Positions 55,992-64,000 of a stretch of 64,000 nucleotides of DNA are shown one piece after another. Location of the stretch: positions 126,001 through 190,000 of the forward strand of contig MU831548.1 in assembly GCA_029204225.1 (NCBI GenBank). The letters are read 5' to 3'. The DNA is from Diphasiastrum complanatum. Taxonomy: Eukaryota > Streptophyta > Lycopodiopsida > Lycopodiales > Lycopodiaceae. Numbering within the stretch: the first letter of the stretch is position 1; each line of letters begins with the position of its first letter. The notes beneath the pieces are model-generated. The model was not told the DNA's origin. It worked only from the letters and a program-made list of their open reading frames with translations, and did not search any database. A program made the position numbers and the translations under genes.

Positions 55992-57958
55992 TAAGGTAAC
56001 TCATTTTTCATCTCAATATTGTCATATGGTATGATGTTCGTATGCATACTGGTTATTAGTTAATCAGTTTTTGTTGTGGTTCCACACCATTCCGTGATAG
56101 AGTGCATATGTATGGGATCCGCAATTCTGTGTTACATAGTGAAGGGACTTAATAGCAATTCTACAATACAATGCCTGCAATGCTAGTGAACATCAGTGAC
56201 TTGGTGTACCAAATTCCCATAAGCATGTTATGTTGGGTTTAGACTAGCAAGTAAGTCACGTCACCATACGGTGGTTTAAGGTTGGAGGTCCTTATTTGCT
56301 TATGTCGTATTATCTGGAAATTAACAAATGTAAGGATTGTAAGAGCGGTTGACAAATGCTTTCTTGTTGCATGAAATTACTAGAATCACCGAAATCTTGA
56401 ATGTTGTTTCACTTATGATGAAATCGGTTTCCTGTGAATAGGACATTAAGCAATCGCTTGATACTACGTGATTTCTAGCACTAGTCACTCTATGCTAAAA
56501 TCTCCGTTAGTACGCTATTTGAACTTTCCAAGTTGAATTCATTTTGTGACTCTATTATGGAAAGTGTTAACTAGGCCCGACGTCTGTGAAACACCAGAGC
56601 GGGTAGTCCACCGGGAACAACTGAAATACGCTGTCACGGTTAAGTCGCAAAGTAAGCACACCATTTTTGGTACTGTCTAGCGAAATACCTAGACCCAAAA
56701 TCTGGGAAACGCTACCGTCCAGTGAACAGGATGGCACGCATAATGTACTCACCACATTTCACTTGATCTACCCCACTTAGAAAAACAGTGTTTAGGGTGT
56801 CCAATAAAAACTGAACAATTTCAATGGATATACCCTTAACAGTCCTAGGCAGACACATAACCTACTCTCAAAGGAGGGGTCTAGAATTGAGATAATAGAT
56901 TCAACGAGTTGGACCCCGTATGATGGGAGAAGAGGGTCAGTTCCAACCTGCGCATAGTGACATCTGTCAATTGAGGCAGAGAGGACCTCCATGCTACTAT
57001 TTTTTCACCCCAGAATACCAGTATCTATGCCCTAGAGACACTCTACGTAGAACACAACATTGTGAGGAGTACAGCTACTTTGAAGCATATGTACTCACAG
57101 AAGACAGATTTTGGCATTTGACAGAAGCCACCTCTGCCACGTACGCAGATAGAGCCCACCCCCTACTACTTAGAGAACCAACGATACGGTCGCCTGGATT
57201 AGACAGTAGTACTAATCGAGACCAGAGATATGACTTAGGAGAAGATCGTAGGTTCATAGTAGACCTATGTGGTTGCACCGCCACAAGTTCACCGTTAGAG
57301 ATGAGAACAATTTAGACATTCAAAAGAAGAACTCAGGTCTAGCAGTTCTAAGATGCCACCGACCGTTTAGGTAGTCATATTTCTAAAGGTCCGAAATATT
57401 TTCAATAATTAGGGTCCTTAAAATTCATGTATGGTCTGAATACCACAAGGGCAGGGATGCTTCCCAATCTCCCTCTAGGACCTAACATGCCATACATCGG
57501 TACTTCGCATCTAACCATCACTATCTTGCTAGGGTTGAAGATACATCACCGCCAATTATATCCATGCTCGGGATAGAGCGGTTGGATGAAATCCTTAGAG
57601 CACCATAGCCCTGCATCCTACCAATAGTGGATCTTGCAAGGATGCGGGATGTCCTAGTTTTAGTATTGTTCTAGGAGAATCAGTCTCGATAGCAGTGTGA
57701 GAGGATGACCGTAGTACTGGGCCAAGACTAGGTTGACTGAAGCAGAACCTACCCTCTTTCTACCATACTTCTGGAAGCCTGGAAAACTTTCATTGGCTGG
57801 AAGAGCACGGAGCGATCGAGCGAGCCACCAGGGTTGGAAGCGGCCATCCTCGATTCCTACCGTAAGGGCATTGTGGGCCCTTCCCCTTTTAGGGATTTAT
57901 GACAGAACCAACCCCTCATCCGAAAAACCCCTAACATTCACACTCTCTATCTCCTCTT

Positions 57959-58020
57959 CAAACAAACAAACAAACATCAACCTCAAACAAACAAACAAAA
58001 AGCAAAACAAACAAAAACCA
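57959..58020. repeat. (CAAA)n-rich tract
   Basis: Irregular CAAA repeats (CAAACAAACAAAC and AAACAAACAAAC blocks), followed by GATCTTCAAGCA duplications at 58040-58066. Confidence 0.85.
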
Positions 58021-58174
58021 AGCACCAACCTCAAACAATGATCTTCAAGCATTGATCTTCAAGCACCTTCAAGCCCTCAAGCACTGATTGCCCTCAATCG
58101 CTCCAAAGACACTCAAATCTGCAAAAGACAAAGTGAAAGAGAAGGCGCTGGATCACGCGAATTGGAAGATTGAA

Positions 58175-58560
58175 ACAGACGTCGGAATCCAACGGCCTCC
58201 AAACACATCGAAATCCGACGTCTGTGCCCATTCAAGCCCATACAGATTCCGTGGATAGGCTTTTGGCATGCTGACGTGGACGTCGGAATGCGACGCACGT
58301 CGGATTCTGACGTCCACGTCGGATTACACGTATTTTTGTTTTAAAAAAATGTGTGATAGGTCATATCCACGTCTGCATGTCGGAATCGGACATGTCAGAC
58401 TCCAACGTGCCTTTGAAAAATGGTTGCCGCCATATTCCCAATCATTGGACTATGAATTTCGGATTTTTTACTAGGACGTCGAAACTTGACGTGTCGGATT
58501 GTGATGGATTATGAAATTTTCGATTATACGTCGGACACGGACGTCGGAATTTGCACGATA
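58175..58560. repeat. GACGTC-rich repeat block 2
   Basis: It begins with a perfect 12 bp inverted repeat, ACAGACGTCGGA at 58175-58186 and TCCGACGTCTGT at 58214-58225. It then runs through TGGACGTCGGAATGCGACG at 58277-58295, a 19 bp identity with block 1 at 45701-45719. Several GACGTC/CGACGT motifs follow to 58560. Confidence 0.85.
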
Positions 58561-58565
58561 TATTG

Positions 58566-58584
58566 ATATATATATATATATATA
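58566..58584. repeat. (TA)n microsatellite
   Basis: About nine TA dinucleotides follow block 2. Confidence 0.9.
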
Positions 58585-59227
58585 AGTGGACAAAATCAAG
58601 CTTGATCTCCTCCAGCTAAGACCTGTATGGATAGAGAGCTCACACGTGTTGAATCAGCCCTCTTTGTTTGAGTGCTACTTCTCAAAGAATGATCCGATTT
58701 GATGTTCTATAGCTTGTTAGATAGGTATTGAAGAGTAGATTGTGATGCTCAAGTTTCTAAATCAATTTGATTTGTTTTTAGAAGAGTTTTAGGCAATCAA
58801 AGAGATAGGGAGAGTACTCATCTCATGTGATATGCCAAAGTGAGCACACATCAGTTCTTTTCACCAATATTTTTAATTCTCATTATCAATCAAGTAGAAT
58901 TGGATAAAGGTGAGTTTTATGAGGTCTTAGATATTTCATTTCACACAAGTATTGTGTTTGAGTTGAAATCAAGCTCCTACAAAGTTTATCAGTTCTTTGA
59001 AACTCGTGGGAGAGATAGACTTCATACTTGCATGTGCTTCATTTCTTTGATAGAAGCTAGATCCAAATTCAAGATAGATTGATTTATTTTGTTGTGAGCT
59101 TGATCTCACATTCTGTTGCTAGATTTCATAGGTTGGGTCAACATTATAAGTGTTAGATCCTAGATTGAGATAGCAAGCAACATATTCAACTCCATCCTTG
59201 TCATTACTAGAATTTCTCAAAGTGAAT
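58585..59227 (+). other. Leader-like DNA upstream of the gag-RT chimera
   Basis: No gene. CTCACACGTGTTGAATC at about 58631 matches the CACACGTGT motif of other copia leaders. No LTR end or primer-binding site could be located upstream. Confidence 0.45.
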
Positions 59228-60206
59228 ATGTCTTCAACTGGTTCACATTTCTTGGAGCACAGTGAGAGATTAACATCTTCCAATTATGCAATGTGGAAGA
59301 TTAGAATGGAATCATTATTGATTCTGTAGGATGTAATGGACATTGTAAGTGGAGCTGAAGAAGAACATGCAACACCTAATGAAGCTACAACATTCAATAA
59401 AAGAACAAAAATTGCTCTTCATTTCATTAAAATGAATGTCACAAATGAAGTGTTAAGAGAGATCAGTTATGCACCACTGCTATGGAGGCTTGGGACACTC
59501 TCAAAACAATCTATGAAATTAAGAATACTTCTAGATTGCTTACACTTAGAAATCAAATCTTTTTAAGTTATCAGAGAGTAGATAAGAGTGCTTCATCTTA
59601 TGTAATGAGAGTAAAGGGTCTTCATCAAGAGTTAGCAGGTATTGGTGATGCTCTTAAGAACACTGAACTTGTTCAAGTAGTCCTTAATGGACTTAGAGAT
59701 GAGTATGACAATATTGTGCAGACTTATGTTGTCAGGGAGGAGCTTCCATCCTTGGAGACCTTAGTGACTATGATCCTTCCATGTATCTAAAGTTTGTTGA
59801 TAGTAATATTGTCATTATTCTAATCTATGTTGATCACATTATTCTTTGTGGAAGTTGTATCAAGCTAGTTGAAGAAACTAAGCTAGCACTAGGAAGTGAG
59901 TTTAAAATGCAAGATCTAGGAGAGATCCATTACATACTAGGCCTAGACATTGACTTTCATGAAGATTATGTTTTTATATGTAAATCTAGATATGCTCTTT
60001 CTATGTTGAAAAAATTCCATATGGAAAATTCTAAGAGCAAAGATACTCCAATGGAGGAAATTGTGAAAGCTCCTAATAAAGGTGATGAAAGATTCTTTGA
60101 GGACATCACACTTTTTAGGAGTCTTATAGGCTCCTTGATTTGGCTTACTAACACTAGGCCCGACTTGAGCTTTTGTGTGCACAAGTTGATCCAATTTATG
60201 CAAGAT
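59228..60206 (+). pseudogene. Copia gag fused to RT by internal deletion
   Basis: Gag starts MSSTGSHFLEHSERL with SSNYAMWKIRMESLLIL, then TAG at 59327-59329 where its paralogues at 28.9 and 39.8 kb have Gln before DVMDIV. A frameshift lies near 59475. Gag text continues to LPSLETL and at 59765 joins RT at SDYDPSMYLKF. This is followed by YVDHIILCG (second catalytic Asp of YVDD changed to His), LGSEFKMQDLGEIHYILG and SLIWLTNTRPDLSFCVH. Protease, integrase and half of RT are deleted. It ends at the junction with a minus-strand copia near 60206. Confidence 0.85.
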
Positions 60207-60690
60207 CCAATGCCACGAACTTCTTGAAGGAATCAAACACTTTAGGTTTCTTCTTCAAGTAGTAGATCGTGGTCATCCAGCTGTAATAATCTATGAACGT
60301 CAAAAAGTATCTCGAATCTGAGAGCGAATCCATCTTCATCGGTCCACAGACATCAGAGTGGACTAGCTCAAGAACTTCCTTGGCTCTTCTTCCCTCGTGC
60401 GTGAATGGATTTCGATGTTGCTTGCCTTTCTGACAAGTTTCGCAGAACTCAGTTTCGGACTTTGAAATCTTGAGACCTGTGACAATGTCTTTTTTGCTCA
60501 TGTCGTACAGGCTCCGCATGTTCAGATGATACATTATCCTATGCCAGAGCTGATCTTCATTTTTTGATGCATTATATATGCTATCAGAGTTGCTGACTAT
60601 TTTTGCATGGTAAAGATTTCCTTCTCTGCATCCGACCGTCAACAATTTGTTTGTCGTCTTCTCGATCATACAACAAGTGTTGTCGTCTCT
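60206..60690 (-). pseudogene. Copia integrase N-terminal fragment, minus strand
   Basis: The minus-strand frame reads NKLLTVGCREGNLYHAKIV, the finger LWHRIMYHLNM with CETCQKGKQHR, the first catalytic Asp in LVHSDVCGPM, and YFLTFIDYYSWMTTIYYL. It stops at SFKKFVA before the second Asp. It belongs to the copia type of 12-14 and 20-22 kb rather than the LTR-A type. Confidence 0.85.
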
Positions 60691-61085
60691 CTGTCTCTTA
60701 CAGATCTCTCTATTTAGATTATCTTTTTTCCTTCATGCTTTTATGATTTAGAGAGGATAGTTCATACCTCCACAGTGTGGAGTTTACAAGATGGCTAAAC
60801 GTAGAATCACAAGACTAGTTAACGTCAATCAACTAGTTAGTTAGTTCCGTTGTTGCCATTTGTTTCAGCTGGGCGTGAAGTCTATGACACCAAGCTCGTT
60901 GAGCTACTAGCTGGCAGCGCGAAATATTTCTCTTTGTCTCTTTCGTAGTTTTTCGTTTCTAGAGGTGTGTTTATGATTCGCGAATTGTTCATCTTTCGAG
61001 TCAAGGGATGTTGACTGTCGCGAATTGTTCTCGTTCGACCTTCCTTCGTGTTTGTGCTATGACAAAGTTGCAGGAGTTGGAGTGA
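60691..61085. other. No gene seen
   Basis: Non-coding DNA with TCGCGAATTGTTC repeated at about 60977 and 61018 and pyrimidine-rich stretches. The integrase fragment is not continued. Confidence 0.4.
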
Positions 61086-61296
61086 GTGATCCCAATGAGT
61101 CGTCAATGGAACCAGAAATGCTATAAGGCCACAGTTGTCTGCAAAGTAATGCTCATCCCTATCTTGACACTTATGATATTGCTGGTAGAACTGGCTGTAA
61201 TTAGAAATGAAATCTTGGCCCAAATTCTCTATTTTGACATATTCATGAAGAAGAGACCGATAGATTTTGTTGGCCGTGAACTCAAGGGTGAATGGT

Positions 61297-61900
61297 TCAC
61301 GCTGCTTGATGGGGTAAAAATCTAGATTGACTCAAATACATTGGTGCACTGAGGTAGCGTTGGAAGGCTGCCTTATTTGAAATAAAGAGTGCCTTGCACC
61401 AAGCTGGTTGTGACGCGATTGCTTCAACCTTGGCCTTATGTGTGCAACACTCCTTGAAATTTGGAATGGTATAGTTGTTGCATTCTTTTTCTTTGGCATA
61501 CTTTGCTTTGAACTCTGTGGGCTCAATCATATCTCGACTTGGATTGCGGGTATCACACGAAGTCATTCAGGTGATACCACTGCGGGTGGTGGAGGGTTTG
61601 GAGATGAAAGAGGTTGGAAACATTTGAGTGGAAGGCAAGGAAAATGGGTTATCAAGAAGGATTCCTGGGGAGTGGAAGGCGTATGAAGGGAGGATGGTGG
61701 ACGGGAAGAAATAGTAGAATGTGGGGGAGAGAGTGAATGAGGCTGATGGGTAGTCCCTCCCTAACCTTGGTTATGGGGTCCCTTATCCTGTGTAGTAGCC
61801 GCCTAGGCTTGATTGTCCACTGAAGCTGCACCTGTGGAAGTGTCAAAAAATGATGGGCCCGCGTCACTGTCGCTAATGGGGGCGACGGAGTATGGAGAAT
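61297..61900 (-). other. Unrecognised minus-strand frames downstream of gypsy integrase
   Basis: Reading from 61900, a Ser/Pro/Gly-rich segment (GPSFFDTSTGAA) changes frame into a 90-codon frame at 61566. That frame contains SRDMIEPTEFKAKYAKEK, NFKECCTHKAKVEAIA and LFISNKAAFQRYLS. The composition resembles a small structural protein. It lies 3' of the gypsy pol, where some Tat/Athila-type elements carry an extra ORF. That is inference from position only. Confidence 0.3.
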
Positions 61901-61999
61901 GGTAATGGAGAAGAGAGCAGAAATCTTTGCAAAATAGCTCTCCCGCTACAATGGGCTGCTAAATGCAAAAACAATCTAATGGAATGTTTATGCTAAGTA

Positions 62000-63463
62000 T
62001 AATCACAACTTGAGTTCTATTGCCCAACAGGATCTTATAAATTAGTTCATACTCACTAAAACAAAAACTTCCATTGACCACAAAATCTAGGGGAATCTCT
62101 TCTAGTGTCTTAAGTCGGGCATACCAAGAAGAAAAGATTTGGTCGATCACATATGGCCCTTGCCCTATGAAATTTATTTTCCTTTGTGTGCCTTTGCTTG
62201 ATAAAGGAGGACTTTATCCCCCTCTTTAAATTCTTTGAGTTTAATTAGGCGATCATGCCAATCTTTTTGTCTACGCTTGTGAACTTGTTGCGCATGAACA
62301 TTAATGGTACGGGTTTCACAAAGCTTTTCAAGATGAAATAGGTGGTTGGCTAAGATTTGCTTGGAATCTAATTGTAGGTCATAGGCCAGGCGTAAGGATG
62401 GGATATAAAATTCAACTAGCATAATTGCTTCTTGGCCATAAGTTAACTAGAATGGAGTAGATCTAGTAGATTTCTTGGGGGTGGTGCGATAAGCCCAAAG
62501 TGCAGCATGCAACTTTAGTTCCCAGTCAGACCTACTGGCCTCTACTGTCTTAGTGAGGATGTCGCATAGGATCTTATTCGTTGACTCAGCTTGGCCATTA
62601 CATCTCGGTAATAGGGGGCACTTTTCCTATGGACCATTAAGAAAGTGGATAGTAAGTGTTCGATCAGTGCATTTAAGAAATGTGTTCCCCTTTCATTAAC
62701 GATTTCTAATGGGCATGTAAAATATACTATAACCTGCTCATAAAGAAATTTAGCAGTGGATTTTGCATCTACAGTTTTAACAGCATGAGCTTCGACCCAC
62801 TTGGTGCAATAGTCGGTGGCTACTATAATATATCGAGATTGTGTGAATCTAGCAACCGGGCTAATTGGTCCCACATAGTGGATTCCCCATTTGAAAAATG
62901 CTTGGTCTAACAATATGGAATTTGATGGCATGAGATCTTGAATTGGGGTCATTTTGCACATTGACATACATCGCATGCCATTACAAATTTATGGGTATAC
63001 TTAAATAAGGGTGGCCACTAGAATCCGTCTCTGATGAGAAATGTCCACTACCACCTCCTTCATGGGTTAGGGAAATGATGGGGGTTGTTTCTCCCTCGGT
63101 GAGACATCTACAAATAATTCCATCCGTCCTTTTTTTATACAATTGTCCAGCAATGAGAGTGTAGGGAGCGGATTTATAAATCAGTGCCCACTGGACGAGT
63201 TTAGGTAGATTAGGGTAACTTTGGCCAGTAGTGAGGTATTCAATGATTTCACGGGCCCAAACTAGGGTGTAATCTACTTGAAACAAGATAGCATCAAGAA
63301 GATCATGATTAAGACCTTTGGTTGGTTTGTCAATGCTAGGGATTCGTGAAAAATGATCAGCTAGCAAATGGTGCGAACCCCTTCTAACAACAACTCGAAA
63401 TTCAAATTCTCGAAGTAACAACAACCAGTGTGCGATGCGTCCAGTTGTGCATGTCTTGTTCAA
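62000..63463 (-). pseudogene. Ty3/gypsy RNase H end and integrase
   Basis: Minus strand from 63463: RNase H tail TGRIAHWLLLLREFEFRV and LADHFSRIPS. The integrase finger is degraded (HEGGGSGHFSSE, then a frame change to a CDVCQCAKMTPIQ-like text). The core has WGIHYVGPISP, IIVATDYCTKWVEA (first Asp) and NERGTHFLN, where the usual D of SDRGTHF is replaced. A frameshift precedes NGQAES-like text at about 62600, and the C-terminal domain reads FKEGDKVLLYQ, then YVIDQIFSSWYARLKTL. RT and gag are absent. It is similar in type to the gypsy relic at 26-28 kb. Confidence 0.85.
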
Positions 63464-63489
63464 AAGATATAATAATGATGATTATGAAG

Positions 63490-63838
63490 AAATAAAATGT
63501 TTCTATTGCCAAAGCCTTGCTAGCTTTCTACCCTGATTTTGACAAAAAAGACACACACAACAAAAATGTTCGTGAACAATTTTGCAACACACGACACGAA
63601 ATTGTTTCGCGACACAAAAATCATTCGTGCTCCACAAAGGACCAAGAAGATCAGCCAACTACCATGGGGTACAAGTATTTGATCAGATATCATGACATTA
63701 GCAAAAGTACTCTAGAACGTGGCTAATCTGCCACTCTTGTAATTCGTGATTAGTTGTAGATGCTTAATCTTTCGGATCTGGAAGTTACACGACGTGACAT
63801 GAAAAAGTTCGCGAACTATATACTTTCTGCTTGATGCA
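63490..63838 (+). pseudogene. Gypsy gag tail, plus strand
   Basis: The frame reads LLAFYPDFDKKDTHNKN, REQFCNTRHEIVSRH and YHDISKSTLERG then stop at 63726, followed by about 110 bp of conserved non-coding DNA. The inverted homologue is at 22600-22893, attached there to a gypsy gag domain, which identifies this piece. Confidence 0.65.
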
Positions 63839-64000
63839 AGCAACTCACTTATCTCTTGAGAGCCTTACCAAGATCCTTCCAGAAAACCAAAATACTACTA
63901 GCAAAGGATCCTACAATGACACTCGAAAAGGCAATTTTCGAGATTCGAGAAGAAGTCCATGCCCCTCCGTTAAAAACTTGGCAGTCCCATGCCAAGTGAA
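63839..64000. other. No gene seen
   Basis: Non-coding DNA to the end of the window; the match to 22.6 kb ends at about 63838. Confidence 0.4.

Larger units (their letters stand above)
55296..58174. other. Right flank of element K: 2.9 kb unassigned DNA
   Basis: GC content is visibly higher than in the rest of the window, and no retroelement domain is readable. At 55806-55991 a minus frame has a hydrophobic stretch (SIAIPLLFATGFASGGW) followed by basic residues. At 56920-57315 a 131-codon plus frame has no recognised domain. From 57.8 kb on, pyrimidine-rich text and a (CAAA)n tract look like a 5' leader. It could be part of a host gene or an unrecognised LTR/leader; neither can be shown here. 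Confidence 0.35.

Noticed and set aside
56920-57315. 131-codon plus frame as a gene
   Set aside because: No domain, no upstream promoter or splice context seen, and no second copy. Kept only as part of the unassigned region.

Overview
The window is nuclear DNA from a land plant with a large, repeat-rich genome. About three quarters of what can be named is LTR retrotransposon. Ty1/copia elements predominate, with primer-binding sites of the plant initiator-tRNA-Met type (TGGTATCAGAGC) and classical plant gag-PR-IN-RT-RNaseH proteins. Several Ty3/gypsy relics are also present, of chromovirus and Athila/Tat-like type. There are no bacterial-style operons, rRNA genes or tRNA genes. The sequence alone does not tell angiosperm, gymnosperm, fern or bryophyte apart.

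Layout. 1-3.2 kb: 3' end of one copia element with its LTR, then an LTR scrap and a decayed copia IN/RT. 3.2-6.5 kb: two ~520 bp copies of one repeat around 2.2 kb of non-coding DNA with a 24 bp minisatellite. 6.5-8.5 kb: gypsy RT and integrase scraps and a copia IN scrap. 8.5-12 kb: AT-rich, nearly element-free DNA with a 96-codon unrecognised open frame. 12-20.3 kb: three or four decayed plus-strand copia elements. 20.3-24.3 kb: minus-strand copia 5' end, gypsy gag and a tandem duplication. 24.3-26.1 kb: an unrecognised minus-strand frame with its own TATA box, and a GATC-rich array. 26.2-28.5 kb: gypsy gag-RT-RNaseH lacking its catalytic centre. 28.5-33.3 kb: a rearranged minus-strand copia tandem. 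33.3-34.8 kb: 5' end of another copia. 35.2-44.5 kb: a copia element with target-site duplication AGAAC, carrying a second copia element nested in the opposite orientation. 44.9-48.9 kb: two 5' LTRs with leaders, one leader full of GACGTC repeats, then unassigned DNA. 48.98-55.30 kb: a complete copia element with apparently identical 862 bp LTRs, perfect TSD TCATC and a 1326-codon ORF. 55.3-58.1 kb: unassigned, more GC-rich DNA. 58.1-60.7 kb: a second GACGTC block, a gag-RT chimera and a copia IN scrap. 61-64 kb: gypsy integrase and a gag tail.

The best lead on something not already named is on the minus strand on both sides of the AGAAC insertion. If the 9.2 kb element and one copy of its TSD are set aside, the frames at 44638-44458 and 35219-34903 read through in phase. 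Together with the adjoining 44829-44653 frame they form about 225 codons of unrecognised protein. The element therefore appears to have landed in a coding exon or a captured gene. Other points of interest are the intact and probably young copia element, the CACACGTGTG palindromes repeated in LTRs and leaders of several copia families, the GACGTC arrays, and deletion junctions with short microhomologies. Element labels here (LTR-A, element H and so on) are local to this report.
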